Assembly: GCF_024679095.1 (NCBI RefSeq)
Contig: NC_066553.1
Span: forward strand, 3,064,494 to 3,128,493
Length of the DNA stretch: 64,000 nucleotides
Origin: Eriocheir sinensis
Lineage: Eukaryota > Arthropoda > Malacostraca > Decapoda > Varunidae
Reading direction: 5' to 3'
Shown here piece by piece: positions 1 through 13,130 of this stretch. Position numbers and translations under genes: made by a program. The notes under the pieces were generated by a model. That model saw only the letters and a list, made by a program, of their open reading frames with translations. It was not told the DNA's origin and searched no databases. The stretch's first letter is position 1, and every line of letters begins with the position of its first letter.

Positions 1-33
1 TCATACAGTCCCAGCACTATTCTATGTTCTTTC

Positions 34-113
<80 letters not shown>

Positions 114-240
114 TCTATGTATACAATTTCTCTCCCAGTTCGTTTCGTAATGTGACCTCTACAACCAAACCTCCGTCCTCCTCCTCCTCTTCCTTCTCCT
201 CCTCCTTGATATTTCGTTTTATGGGTGTCTAAAAAGCCAT

Positions 241-307
<67 letters not shown>

Positions 308-2364
308 AGGGAGTATAAGTGTAAAATAAAGAAAAGTAAAGAGAGGAGAGAAAGAGGAGGAAGGAAGGAGGAAAAAATGAGGCAAGAAGAGAAGAAGAAG
401 AAGAAGAAGAAGAAGAGGAGGAGGAGGAAGGGTGTCAGGAGTGGCGTGGCGTGGCAGCGTGGGTGGCGAGCACTCATGGAGGGTTGTGAGGGCGGGATGG
501 GGCATGGGAGGAGGGGAGGATAAGGGGTCAGGGGTCAGGGCAAGGGTAGGGGCATGAGGGGGTATGAGGGCAGGGATCAGGGGGAGGGTAAGGGAGGAGG
601 CGGTGAGTCACATAAGGGAGGGAGGGAAGGAAGGAAGGTCTGCAGATGTATTCAAGATGACGATTATCTTTCAACATGTAAAAGAAAGAAAGAAAGAAAA
701 GGGTTTGTTTATTTATTTCATCGTGTTGTTTATTATTATTATATTAGAGGGTGAAAGGCTTGGTTACTTAATCTTCTTTTTCCTCCTCCTCCTCTTCTTC
801 TTTTTTTCCTTCTTTTTCATCATCTTCATAATCTTTCTTTTCGTCTTCTTTTTTTATTTTTCTTTCTTTATATTTTCCTTGCTCCTCCTCCTCCTCTTCT
901 TTTTCCTTCCTTTTCATCATCTTCATATTATTTCTCTTTGTCTTGTATACTTGTTCTCGTCTTTTTCTCCTTTTTTTTTATATTTTTCCTCCTTGTTCTT
1001 ATTCTTCTTTCTTTATATTTTCCTCCTCCTCCTCCTCCTCCTTCCTTTTCTCTCTCTCTCTTTGTTCTTCGTCTTTTTCCTTCCCTTTTTGTTCTTCTGT
1101 TCGTCTTTGCTAATATTCTTTTCCTTGATTTTCATTTTCCCTTTTCTCATTGTTTTATTATTTTCTTTTTCCTCCTTCTTCTTGTATTTATTCCATTTCT
1201 TTCCCTCTTTCTCCAGTGAGCTCATTCTTTTTCTTCTCCTCTTTCTCCAGTGAGCTCATTCTTTTTCTTCTCCTCTTTCTCCAACTCCTCCTCCTCGTCC
1301 TCCTTCTGCTCCAGCCCTGATCCGAGACGCAGCAACATTCCACCTCAGTCCATGGTCGGGGTGGAATACATTATCGCGGCTGTCGGGTCACCCCCACCCC
1401 CACCCCCACCACCAGTCGCCCTTTATTAAGACGCTGACACAGGGGATCAGGGGGGGCATCAGGTGGAGTGGGGGGAGTAGAAGGGGCAGTGGTAGTTACG
1501 GAGGCTTGGGTAAGGATTTTGAGTGGGTAAGAAGGGAGATGGGGACAGGAGAAAAGGAGGGAGTGGGGAGTTCCCTATATACCAAAAGTTTGGATCTCTC
1601 GGTTATAACGTCACCCGTTTCCCTCCAGTTGGTTCTGAGGTAAGAGGAGAGGAATGGAGAGGGAGAGTGAAAGAGAAAGGGAAGTTGAAGCGAGTGGGTA
1701 GGTGGATGGGTCATAGGTAGGTGGGGGTGGGTAGGTGGATGGGTAGATGGATGGGTCATAGGTAGGTGGGTGGGTTATCCTCCAGCATCAGCGGCACCAA
1801 CTCTCCCCTTCCACTGTTTACGAATTCCTAGCCAGTCATGCCCTTCACTCCTGACACAGTGTTGAGTACCGCGCGGCCCTCAAGGCTCCCCCACCCACCC
1901 CACGCCCCGCCCCGGCCTGCTCTGAACCGGTCCTTCTCCGCCTGCTCCTCCTCTTTCTCCTCCCTCCCCTCTTCCTCTTCTTGTCCTCGTCTTTTTCTCA
2001 TTGTTCTTGTTTTTCTGTTTTCTTTTTTTTTGCACTTTTCCTTCCTCTTTTCTTCTTCCTCCTCCTCCTTTTCCTCTTCTTCGTTCTTCTTGTCCTCGTC
2101 ATTTTCTGTTATTTTTTCTTCTTCCCTGTGCTCATTTTTTTTTTTTGCCCTCCTCCTCCTCCTCCAAGTCTTCAAGTATCTAAACAAAGTCACCAACGTC
2201 GATCACTCCAAACTCTTCACACTACACACTAACTCGAGAACAAGAAATAATGGTAAAACAATTCAAGCGAAGCGATGCAGTACGGATATCGCCAAGGGCA
2301 ATTTCTCGAACAAAATCGTCCGTCACTGCATGGAGGAGTGGTTAGTGCAGAAACGATCAACTCC
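1..2364. repeat. Simple-repeat-rich stretch, no gene
   Basis: The stretch holds a (CA)n run at about 37-111, a (GA)n run at about 243-303, AAG/GGA-rich sequence to about 640, a 550-base pyrimidine-rich tract (about 770-1320) of CTC/CTT triplets and T runs, a GGT-rich patch at 1710-1770 and another CTT/CTC tract at 1940-2165. The open frames here are homopolymeric (Leu/Ser/Phe or Lys/Glu/Arg) and are by-products of the simple repeats. I see no splice-bounded coding exon. Most likely it lies within the long first intron of the CLIC gene. Confidence 0.8.
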
Positions 2365-2616
2365 TTAACCCGTTCACTGCGATTGGCACGGATTTCGCCT
2401 TCACTTGTAGCCTGGTAACATACGCTCCAAGGTCTTTCTCTGCCTCTGTGGTGGATAGTAGAGTGTTGTTTCCCATGTGGTATTGGTATGCTGGATTTCC
2501 CCTCCCAAGGTGCAGGACTTTACATTTTTCTTCATTGAATTTTAGCAGCCACTTTTTGCTCCACTCCTGTAGCTTGGTGATGTCTTCTTATAGGAAATCC
2601 ACAGTCAAGGGGTTAA
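2365..2616 (-). mobile_element. TTAA-flanked MITE carrying a non-LTR RT fragment, copy 1
   Basis: The element is bounded by TTAA on both sides with inverted ends (TTAACCCGTTCACTGCG at the left; TTAACCCCTTGACTGTGG read inward from the right). The TTAA target and CCC termini are hallmarks of the piggyBac superfamily. On the minus strand the interior is one open frame of about 70 codons resembling the part of Jockey/CR1-type reverse transcriptase downstream of the catalytic site (key motifs EWSKKWLLKFN, KCKVLHLG, EKDLG). This is the best preserved of three copies; the others start at 49765 and 63649. Confidence 0.7.
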
Positions 2617-2660
2617 ATAATTGCACTTACCGTCACTTTGCTGCGTCGGGAGTGAACTAT

Positions 2661-2880
2661 GGGTCGTATTTTAAAACATTCCGTCGCCCAAGTTTACATA
2701 TTCGACAAGGCTTTCATATGAGTTGTGGGCATTTCCAGGAGTAGTTTTATGACCCTGGTGGTAGATTGACCCTCCCTCTGTAGCATGAGCCTAAAGAAAC
2801 ACTCATTAGAACACGATTGACCCCCTCTTTGACCTTTAGAAAGTTGATGTGTGAAGCGAAAGTGTCTTAAAATGCCGAAC
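2661..2880. mobile_element. R1 family MITE-like repeat with inverted ends
   Basis: The ends are inverted repeats: GGGTCGTATTTTAAAACATT at the left and GTTCGGCATTTTAAGACACT read inward from the right. The core phrase (plus strand GTTTTATGACCCTGGTGGTAG) recurs more than 20 times in the window. No coding capacity is visible. I call the family R1 here; its superfamily cannot be fixed from the window. Confidence 0.65.
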
Positions 2881-3626
2881 GAAGTGTATCCAAGAGTACG
2901 TTAAGAAGTGCTCTGATCTTCCCGCGGGTCGAACTAGTGCCTGACGGACTGAAATCACTGAAACCAGGCAGCCTCGCAATGAGCCAACTAACTTTCTGCT
3001 GCCTGCTCGTCCATGCTTCCTCCTCCCCCCTCCTATTCCTCCTCCCTCACCGCAGCCAGCCGACACTTGTGGTTTGGCACGCACCATGCTGGGCTCCTTG
3101 ACCGACCCGAGGCTCCGGCGCAATACAGGAAGGTGTTTTTTTTGCCACGGTTTTTTTCTTCAGATTTGTTACTTCATGAGGAGAGAGTTAAAATGATTTC
3201 CCTTGGCGATTGAGCTTCCGTTTTAAGTGTTCCGAGGCCAGAATGATCCACTTTAATCCATCAGGCCCTCGGCACAATAAAACCCTATACTGGCCGGAAC
3301 AAAATAGAAAACAATAACTGAGTGAAGAAAGACAAAATTAATAAAGAACAAGAGGATGAACGAAAACAAAGGAAAACAAAATAGAGGAAAACAATAATAA
3401 AGAACAAGAGGATGAAAGAAAACAAAGGAAAACAAAATAGAACAAAACAATTACCGAGTGAAGACAAAATTAATGAAGAACAAGAAAAAAGAAAACAAAG
3501 GAAAACATAATCAGGAAATAAGAAAAGAGGGTGAAAACTCGTGTAGAAAAAGAGAAGGGACTAGAAAATAAAGGAAGGCACTGTCGGGAACGAATATCCT
3601 ACACCTTGAGATAGGAAGAGAAGCAG
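2881..3626. other. No gene seen; short A-rich duplication
   Basis: I see no coding exon. An A-rich segment of about 75 bp (AACAAGAGGATGAA with AAACAAAGGAAAACAAAATA) is imperfectly repeated at about 3300-3500. Confidence 0.5.
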
Positions 3627-4085
3627 GAATTAAGGGCCATATTCTTAAACAGTTCGATACCCAAGCACACATACTTGACAAGGTTTTCGTAGGAGTTTCG
3701 GGCATATCCAGGGGTAGTTTTATGACCCTGGTGGTAGTTTGACTCTCCTTGTGCCATGAAATTATGAACACACTCGTGAGGACCATATTTGAGTTTTCGT
3801 AGGCGTCTCGGGCATAACCAGTTTTCGTAGGCGTCTCGGGCATATCCAGGGGTAGTTTTATGACCCTGGTGGTAGTTTGACTCTCCTTCTGTGCCATGAA
3901 ATTATAAACACACTCGTGACGACCATATTTGACAAGGTTTTCGTAGGCGTCTCGGGCATATCCAGGGGTAGTTTTATGACCCTGGTGGTAGTTTGACTCT
4001 CCTTCTGTGCCATGAAACTATAAACACACTCATGATGACCCAACTGATCTCCTTTTAGGGCTTTGGAAGTAGTTGATGTGAGGGG
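3627..4085. repeat. R1 repeat, three partial tandem copies
   Basis: Three partial R1 units follow each other, each with the GTTTTATGACCCTGGTGG core and the phrase CTCCTT(CT)GTGCCATGAA. The left unit starts with the family end GGGCCATATTCTTAAACAGT. Internal duplications of the GTTTTCGTAGGCGTCTCGGG phrase show local tandem amplification. Confidence 0.65.
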
Positions 4086-5341
4086 TGGAGGCAACTGACA
4101 ATCCGAGTGTTTGAAGTGCCGCTGGTCACACAATACCTTGAGGTGTTTGGAGGCGAACAAATATTTTTCTGTGAGTCAGGGGTTAGAGGAGGCGAGGGGA
4201 GGGGAGGGGAGGGGAGGGTATAGAAGGCAGGGCAGGCTCCACACTTATATGCAAGGGCACGTCGAGGGTGACCACACAGCCCGCCGAGGAATAACTAACA
4301 CCCGCACAGAATAGGCATGTTGTGAGGCCAGGGGAGGAGAGGAAGGTGGAGAATAAACACCGCATCCTTCAAAACCCTGGCATATGCTACGGTGAGGCTT
4401 GGGGGGGCGCCACGCTGAAGGATAATTGTTTCACGGGAAGGACCATAACGTGGGGTATCGAGGTATCAGGGCACAGGACGGACAATAAGGGAGTTAGAAC
4501 AAATGAGGTCCCCATAACATAATGCTAATACAGAACATGGAGGGGTAAAGGTATAGTTGGGAGCAAACGCTATAGCTCCTCCTCCTCTCCGCTCCTTCCA
4601 TCTCCAGCCGAGTCCAAATGATTACCAGAAATAAACAAAGTGTGGAGACATGGAAGAAGGAGGAGGAAGTGGACCAGCAGAAGAAGAGGAGGCGGAGGAG
4701 GAAGTTACGGTAGCAGCGGCGTGAAAGTGTGCAATAACGAGGTAGATGGGGGAGGAGGAAGAGAGGGAGGAGGAGGAGAAGGAGGGATAGAGGAACATCT
4801 GTCTGGACCACTAACTCCCTCCCCCCTTCCCCCTCCTGAGAGCTCGCAATCCCCTCCGCCAAACGCCAAACACCACCCCCACCTCCACTCCTCCTCGCTG
4901 GCTCTGCACTGCGGGGTATCTTATCCACTTCCTCCGGAGACAAGCACGCCACATCCTACATATCGTCATCCTCTTAATCACACCACATCCTACATATCGT
5001 CACCTTCTTAAAATAATCGCCTAAGTCATTTTTCAGCGATTTCCAGGTTTTTTACATCAATATTTCAACACGTAACGCCCATTTTTGTATAGTTGTCTTC
5101 GTCATTCAGGGTTTGAGTGTTATAGAATTGGTCTTTTCATTTCTGCCTAAATCTTAAGCCAAATAAGATAGTGACGGTTCTTTTTCTGATTTCCTGTAAA
5201 GTAGAAAATAATGACAGGCGGTTTGTTTACGAAGGTGACGATATACCACTGTGCCCCTAATGCGAAGACTTCCACTCCCTCTCCTCCTCCTCCTTGCTCT
5301 AGTTTTCATTCTTGTTCTATTTGTCTGTCTTTGTCCTCATT
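4086..5341. other. No gene seen; GGA- and TCC-rich sequence
   Basis: A (GGGGA)n patch lies near 4190-4220, and GGA-rich then CCT-rich sequence at 4640-4930. Open frames are Gly/Arg or Ser/Pro rich and reflect composition. No splice-bounded exon is recognised. Confidence 0.5.
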
Positions 5342-5890
5342 ACCTCCTTTTTTTATTTATTTTTTTTATTTTTTTACAGCAGAGGAGACAGTGCAAGGGC
5401 GTAAAAAAAAGATAAAAAAAAAGAAAATAATGAAAGAAAAAAAGACCCCGCTACTTCCTACTTCTTTTGCTACTTATTTTCTCCTCCGCCTTCTTCACTT
5501 TCAAACCCCCAATATGCCTAACCCAAGCCCTTCCTTCCCCACCAATTATAGTTTTTTCCCCCGTAATTTCCTCCCAAACTGAATCATAAGAACTTGAAGT
5601 AAGAACATGAAGTAAGAACATAAGAATTAAGTAAGAACACAAGAACTTGAAGTAAGAACATAAGAACAAGAGGAATAACAAACAAAAATAATAACAACCT
5701 TGTAGAAACCAAAATGACCAGCAACTCGGTATTTTTTTACAGCAAAGGAAACAGTTCAAGGGCAAAAAAACAAACAAAAAAAATAATGAAAAAAAAAAGC
5801 TACTCACTGCTCCTATATATAAAAAAAAAAAAAAGTTCAGAGGAGTGGCCGAGAGAGAGGTCAATTTCGGAAGGTGTCCTGATACTCTCC
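5342..5890 (+). repeat. R3 dispersed retroposon-like repeat, two copies
   Basis: Two copies share the phrases ACAGCA(A/G)AGGA(A/G)ACAGT and CAAGGGC followed by A-rich sequence. The second (about 5730-5890) continues into GCTACTCACTGCTCCTATAT and GAGAGGTCAATTTCGGAAGG. The same family occurs near 41.6, 48.9 and 54.2 kb. Between the copies an AAGAACATGAAGTAAGAACA-type repeat fills 5588-5690. The A-rich core suggests a SINE-like element, but no pol III boxes are visible. Confidence 0.55.
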
Positions 5891-6256
5891 TCTAAACATG
5901 AGACCATAAAAAGATCGTTCTATATAAACACCAAGGAAGAGGGGAACAGCAAGCAAGACTATCAGGTCCTTCGACTGTACTCACTCACGCCTCGCCGCCG
6001 CCCCGCTCCGCCTTGCAACACTCCTGCCGCCGCCACGTACCTGTTGGCAACACAAAACAACGGGATGAATAAGAACCGTGATCCAGATGCAAAACTCTCT
6101 CTCTCTATCTGTGTGTGTGTGTGTGTGTTGCATGAAAAAGTGGCAAATCATCCTGAGAAGTATGTGTCTGTATTACTCTTTGTGTTGCGTTGTGTTTCGT
6201 GTCATGCTGTATGTTGTGTTGTGCATGAGAAGGTGACCGATCATTCTGGGAGTTTG

Positions 6257-6261
<5 letters not shown>

Positions 6262-6331
<70 letters not shown>
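6262..6331. repeat. (CT)n microsatellite
   Basis: About 35 uninterrupted CT dinucleotides. Confidence 0.95.
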
Positions 6332-6335
<4 letters not shown>

Positions 6336-6367
6336 ATGGTCGGCATCGCTACACACTTCCACACCTC

Positions 6368-6560
6368 ACATCAACTATTTCCAAAGGTCAAAAAGGAGGT
6401 CAATCGGGTTCTTATGGGTGTGTTTTTAGTTTCTTGGTACAGAAGAAGGGCCAAACTACCACCAGGGTCATAAAACTATCCGTAGAAATGACCACAACTC
6501 CTATGAAAGCCTTGCCAAAAAATGTGAGCTTGGGCGACGGAATGATTTATGATAAGACCC
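6368..6560 (+). mobile_element. R1 repeat copy
   Basis: The copy contains CAACTATTTCCAAAGG, the CCACCAGGGTCATAAAACTA core and GAAAGCCTTG, then GTGAGCTTGGGCGACGGAAT at its right end. A continuous frame runs through it from the neighbouring microsatellite, but nothing suggests a real protein. Confidence 0.65.
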
Positions 6561-6569
6561 ATAGCATAT

Positions 6570-7072
6570 CTGATACATGTCAATTTTAGCTACAGCGTCA
6601 GGAAATTTGATAGCCTACCCTCACCTCCTAGCCACCGCGCCAGCCATCACCTCAAACTATATACGATCATTATAACACTGCAGCCACTCAACTACCACGA
6701 ATGGACAAACATCACCAAACACAACGATGACAAAACTATCGAAACGCCAACAACTATCACAAGACATATCACTACTACTACTACTATTACTACTAACAAA
6801 TGACGACCAGCAAACGCCTATAATGCAAGAGATATCAAGATTTTTACCACCACGAACCGACTGACATTACCAAACACAACACCAACAAAAACTATCATAA
6901 GACACATATCACTACTACTACTACTACTACTTCTACTACCAACAAATGACGATCAGGCTCAGCAAACGTTAGGCCTAAGCTACAAGAGATATCAATATTT
7001 TTACCACCACGAACCGACTGACATCACCGAACACAACACCAACAAAAACTATCGCCACGCCAAACCTACAAG

Positions 7073-7133
<61 letters not shown>

Positions 7134-7603
7134 CATCACCAACAACAGCAAGCATAACAAACAGCCTACGACTCAACCCTCACCCTCGCCACCACCACCA
7201 CCACGGAACATTGATATCAACACCACTATCACCAGTAACAATAACAACCACCACCACCACTACCAAGAACAACAAACAACTTCCAATTCAACCACCACCA
7301 CCACAACACCAAAACATCGATAGCAACACCACTACCACCAATAACGTTATAACAAACAATACCACCATAACTCCCTCATCACCACCACCACCACCACCAC
7401 CATAACCCCGACTTCACCTCTTTTCACAATCTTTTTATTAGACTGAGGAAAATATATACATACAAGAGGAAAAATAATATTAGTATGTATAAATAGCTCA
7501 ACACTTTTACCGCTAACTTTTTTTTTCTGATCGGAATGACAAAGAAAAAGAGAAATAACATGAATCGATGCCACATGGCGCAGAAAACCAACCTTGAAAG
7601 TCA

Positions 7604-7638
<35 letters not shown>

Positions 7639-7692
7639 GAGAGCATGTTTTGGTGCTTGTCATGAAACTAGAACGTTATTTTTTGACACACA

Positions 7693-7749
<57 letters not shown>

Positions 7750-7826
7750 GGGTGTCTGCCTAATCAATAGTTTCACAGCTGACTCATTCACCAGAGATGT
7801 GGGAGAACTTACAGCCTCCACCTCCA

Positions 7827-7873
<47 letters not shown>

Positions 7874-8134
7874 GAATAACACGAAATAAATATGCTTTTT
7901 TTTCAATGTATTGCCACTTTCTAATGTACACACACAAAAAAAAATAAAAAAAAATAAATAAATAAATAAATAAACAAGCTCCCAAGAATGAATGATAGGC
8001 CACTTTCTCATGCACAACACAACACAACAACACGAAACAAACAACTAACAACGCAACACAAGGAGAATAATACAAAGCAGAAAAAAAGATGCAGGATGAT
8101 TTGCCACTTTTCATGCAACACACACACACACACA

Positions 8135-8174
<40 letters not shown>

Positions 8175-8481
8175 ACACGATAGACATACACTCGACTGGG
8201 TCTATATCTTAGTCATGTCGTGTATTATAAATTATGTGTGCAGCCTACCGTGTATAAATATTCATTACATGTTTAATTTATTTATTCAAAGGGTCAATAG
8301 GGCGGAGATGAGCACAGACGCCAGGCGCATTTTAGTGTAGCCTTCCAACCGCTACACCTACTCATAATACACCTAAGACTTGCTATACTTGAAGAGCCTG
8401 GACCAAGAAGTGAAATCCAGACAATAACATGAAAATTAGTGAAAAGTTCGAAAGTGCGAAAATATGAACGTGGTTTCGTCT

Positions 8482-8544
<63 letters not shown>

Positions 8545-8595
8545 ACATGCTACGTGAAGGCCCGCGTTTCCTCGAAGAATGTGAACAATAACAGG

Positions 8596-8677
<82 letters not shown>

Positions 8678-8982
8678 ACTACACACACACACACTGCACC
8701 AACATAGTAACCCACACAATCCCAACGGTTGACTAATATATATAACATGAACTAACAGCAGACGGAGCCCTGAATTCACACCACGGTAAGCAACGAACAA
8801 ACAAGACCTCAAGTGAATAGATATATATATCGGCTTAGCGTCACTCCTAACATGACTGAATAATTGAGTCACGGCATAAAATAGACAGGGAGATGATTTT
8901 CTTTTTTGTATTTAAACCACAACGTAGGAAAGAGAGAGACGGAGAAAAAAAGAAGTTCGTTGCAGTGAAGTGTCCGTTACTT

Positions 8983-9021
<39 letters not shown>

Positions 9022-9855
9022 ACATCCTTGACAACAGCCTGCTTCATGCCCCCTGCCGTCACCCCCTCGAACTATCCCCCCCCCCCTCAACACATACACA
9101 CTACACCTCCCTTACATCTCCCCTACCCCCTTAACGCCCGGATGTCCTACAACATAACTATAAATAAACACTGTTCTCTTAACCCTCCTATTCATAGCCA
9201 CCACCACCACTACCACCACTGTGTCCTAACAACCGTCACCACCACCACCATCACTGCCTTAACAACCGTCACCACCACCACCATCATCAATACCGTTACC
9301 AATACACTACCACCAGCATCACCAGTATCACGAGTATCTACCACTATACCCCAACCACCACCACCACCATGTACCCCAAATAGTATAGCATACCCAAAAC
9401 ACCATCACCACCACCACCATAACCACTATCAATATGCCCTAACCCCATCACCACCACCACTACCACACTGTATACCCAAACCACCTTCACCACCACCACC
9501 ACACCATACCCCAAAACACAACCACCACCACCATTGTATACCTCGACCATCATCACCAACCTCAACACCATCACCATTGTACCCAAACCACCACCACCAC
9601 CACCATTACTAGTCGCTATGCCCTATTCACCCCCACAACAACTACCACCATCACATTTGACCTCACCACATCTAAGCTTTCATATTGATCCGTAACTTAA
9701 ATAGAGCAAAGAAGTGCGCACGTTACATGCCTGATAATAGTTCGTCCATAAAGATGAAGTTGTAACAGCAATAAATAAAAAGCAAAACACACAAACTAGA
9801 GCTTTTATTTGCCTTCTGATTTCCGGTGTATTTGTGATGGGTGGGCGTTTGCACT

Positions 9856-9915
<60 letters not shown>

Positions 9916-10600
9916 ACAACCAATCACCACTGTATTGGAAGCTGGGGCAGTAGTAGTAGTAGCAGTAATAGAAGTGGATACACACAAACCCAGCCACTTG
10001 CTATCAACCGCCACCATTACTCGTAGCAGAGATAATGGTGATGGCAACGGCGAGTCAGTAGTAGTGGTGATGGGAGGGGGGGAGGGAGGGAAGGGGGGTG
10101 GGTACTGGGTAAGCGATAGTGGTGGTGGTGTGCCAGGAGAGGCCAGAGGAGGGGGCGAGTGACAATGCTGGTGGTGGTGAGTGGGTGAGTGCAGGGAGGA
10201 GTTGGTGATAGTGATGGTGGCTGTGGTGCATGATAGTGGTGGTAGCGAGTGGAGACAGGCAACCCCCTAACACACACACACACACACACATACATACAGG
10301 GTACACGAGCGGCTAGAAGAGATGGCCAAAGTATCCCCTACACACACACACACACACACAGCATTGGAATTTTTCTCTCGTGAACGGAGGGGTGCAGGAC
10401 AACGCTCCCTGCACACACACACACACACAGGGGGCTACAAAACAAGAGACAGCCGCCCACCCCTGACGTAATGACGCTCTAATCGCTAGGAAACATGACA
10501 AAACAACCTCCTGACGACACTAAACACCCGCCCATCGCTCGCCGCTGCCATCACCCTCTTTAGACACGGGACACGGAACTGACAATAACACGAGAATAAA
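6570..10600. repeat. Dense microsatellite region, no gene
   Basis: The stretch contains ACC/ACT triplet tracts at about 6700-7410 and 9190-9610, (AAT)n at 7072-7132, (GA)n at about 7609-7637, adjoining (CA)n and (GA)n at 7687-7746, (CA)n at 7829-7871, (CA)n-(CT)n at 8117-8173, (CT)n at 8483-8541, (GT)n-(GA)n at 8597-8675, (GA)n at about 8985-9020 and 9859-9914, and shorter CA runs at 10260-10430. All long open frames here are repeat-driven. No exon is recognised. Confidence 0.8.
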
Positions 10601-11450
10601 TGGAATGTCGGAGGACCCAGTACACCGCCATAACTTGTCTCGCGGAGCACGGGATGGCGAAGTGAGCGCAGTTTGCATCATACCAAACGATGAGCATCAA
10701 AGGCAAGTCGTCGTGGGCACGGGTGTGTGTGCGTGTGTGTACCCAGGGCGAGGCGTGGAGGCCGCGGACATGACTGGTTCAGCGGGAAGGCAGGCACACC
10801 GGGCGGGCGGGAGCCAGGGAGAGGTAGGTAGCAGGAGGGGAGCAGGGCCGAGCAGCAAACCCAGTTTCCCTCTGAGTCACCGCTGGTCCCTGCCTCTCCC
10901 ATCTCCTCCTCCCGCTCCTGCCTCCCCTGCGCGTTAAGGAGGGAAGGAGACCCGCGCGGCTGGTGGATAATATGAGCTGGAGGAACCTGCTTTTGGGCTG
11001 ACTGTGAGCGAGTGCCACACACTGCCGATGGGAACGTGTGTGTGCAGCGAGGGGATGGGTGAAGGAGGAGAGGGAGTAAAAAGGGGGGAAAGCCCTCATT
11101 GTTCTCAGCCACGATTCACGCCTGTTGCGAGGGCGCGCGCGCGTCAACACACACACACACAGGAGCCTAGTAGTCTTCAGGCAGGGAAGGGGAGGGAAAT
11201 GACGCCAGGTCCACCGGTATGCTGTGTTCACCTGTGCCGCCCCACCTTCGCGGACCTGCGGCGGCGGGGCTCACGTGGTGCGGGGGGCGGCGTGCCACCC
11301 GCTATGGCTTCCTCGCGGCCTGGCAACAGTTTTCCGCCCCGCGTGGCTGCAGGGCTGGCGGCCGGCACGCGGGAAACACCTGCTGCCGACGGGGGCCCAA
11401 GCTTCCGGCGTGCACCCCCCCACCCACCCCCCTGCCTAAGTAACTACCAC
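10600..11450. other. GC- and CpG-rich patch, possible regulatory region
   Basis: GC and CpG content rise clearly above the neighbourhood, most strongly at about 11230-11410. Overlapping frames are open on both strands, as expected from GC-rich sequence; none shows a recognisable domain or convincing splice boundaries. It could be an internal promoter or an unrecognised 5' exon. Confidence 0.3.
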
Positions 11451-11927
11451 CTTGCCCATGTCCTCCCAGTTACACTATTCCCCCACCACCACAGCCTTGC
11501 CCACACCCTCCCAAACACTGCATAACACCCCTTCGACCCACCTGCTCACCGTCCCTCTACCACTTACATGCCCCCCACCTATTGACTTTCCCCTACCCCC
11601 ATCACAAACATCACCCCAACAAGCTACACCACTTACTTGCCCTTTCATCACCTCACCTGTCTATACCCCGTCCCATCAACACTAACGCACACCTGCCCAG
11701 CCACCACCACCACCCTTATCATTCAACCGTCACTCCTCTACCCCGTCAATAACTAGACACCTTCCCCACTTTGATGCTACGGCCTCGTCCATCCCACCCC
11801 ATCCCTGTTCTCCCCAATGACCTAATAAGCGAACCGTTCCCCTCTTTGAGCTAACACGTTTGATCTCAACTTTCAGACACTTATATTTTACCCTTACTCT
11901 TTCTGATTTATCATTGCCCTCACCACC

Positions 11928-12000
<73 letters not shown>

Positions 12001-12379
12001 AACAGCATCAAATTATCACCACTGTTACCAACACTACAGCCACCCCACCTCCCTCACCTCTCCTTTTTAATCCCCTCAACCTTCAACGCCTTTCTATTAC
12101 ACTCTCAATCACCCCATACGCTCCCCCCATCCCCCCTCCACCATCCCCAGGGGTTCTCCAGCACGCCTCTCGCCTCCCCTAACAGTTAAAATGTTATGAC
12201 TCTTAGGACCCCGAGGCAATACTGAGCCTTGAAAGGTTTACACAGACTTTTTACATGATTCAGTTCGATGCTGGAGGCGGTATTGATATTTGGCAAGTCT
12301 TGCTACCAACATTTTATTCAGACTCAAGAGGTTTGTTTTTATTTTCGTTTATAAGCGTAAAGATTTTGTTTCAGAGTTC
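11451..12379. repeat. C-rich sequence and (CT)n microsatellite, no gene
   Basis: CCA/CCC-rich low-complexity sequence is followed by an uninterrupted (CT)n run at about 11932-11998 and then more C-rich sequence. No exon is recognised. Confidence 0.7.
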
Positions 12380-12720
12380 GTTTTTTTTTGGTGTGTGTGT
12401 GTGTCAGTCTATAGCGCCGGTAGGCTTCCTTGGGGGGCCTGGATGGTAGTCGGCCCCAGCCCGTCATGGCGCAGACAAGTTTTATAATGGCGCCATCTTT
12501 TCTTGGCTCATGCTGCCCCCCGGAGTTCGTTCTTGATTTACTTGGACGGTTTCCTCTAGAGTCCGGGTTGATGGGTGGTCTTCAGGAGAGCAGGTGGGTA
12601 GTCTGAAGCCACTCGGCGGTGACTGAAAAATCCCAGGTGATAGCGGCGGATTCGAACCCGCGTCGTCCATCACGCGGTGAATGCGGGGCCCGCGCGCTAA
12701 CCACTCAGCCACCGCCTACC
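12380..12720 (-). mobile_element. tRNA-derived SINE, full-length copy
   Basis: Read on the minus strand from 12720, the element starts with a tRNA-like head. An A box TGGCTGAGTGG lies at 12701-12711 and a B box GGTTCGAATCC at 12648-12658, the spacing expected of an internal pol III promoter with a long variable arm (Ser/Leu-like). An unrelated body follows, then GATGGCGCCATTATAAAACT, GCCCAGCC-type GC-rich sequence, a short (CA)n and an A-rich tail at about 12382-12390. The last 110 bases recur alone at 26991 and 48061. Confidence 0.8.
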
Positions 12721-12799
12721 CATTTATGTTCATATCTAAAAGCTCAGATGTTTTGTTTTCGTGTTCGTGTGCTCTCTCTCTCAGATGTTTAGTTTTCGT

Positions 12800-12859
<60 letters not shown>

Positions 12860-13130
12860 TTTGCACGGAGCCAGACAACACAGGCGGCGCGGTGCAGCAG
12901 GAGACATGACAACCCGCCGTGCCTCTGCCTGGCTCGGCCCTCTCGCTGCGGCCGGATTAAACCATCACACCGCCACAGCAACGCGTGCGGTCGACTGTCA
13001 GGCTCTGGTGAACCCGTTATTGTGCCACCACCTTTTACTTATTCTGGCACGCATGGCTGTCTACGTCTCCTTCTTCCCCTTCTCTCAGATCTACGTTCGC
13101 CCTTAAAGGCATGCTAAGGTCGGTATTGTT
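12721..13130. repeat. (CT)n microsatellite and flanks, no gene
   Basis: An interrupted (CT)n run occupies about 12803-12857 inside a locally duplicated segment (TCAGATGTTT..GTTTTCGTGTTC). The rest is moderately GC-rich with no recognised exon. Confidence 0.6.

Noticed and set aside
17..505. 162-codon minus-strand frame
   Set aside because: Composed of Leu/Ser and Val/Cys dinucleotide-repeat translations from (GA)n and (CA)n.
10600..11450. GC-rich patch as a protein-coding exon
   Set aside because: Several frames are open on both strands, as expected from composition; no domain, start context and donor combination was convincing.
12640..12720. Possible tRNA gene on the minus strand
   Set aside because: A and B boxes are present, but the sequence continues into a SINE body and A-rich tail and does not close as a cloverleaf with an acceptor stem I could find.
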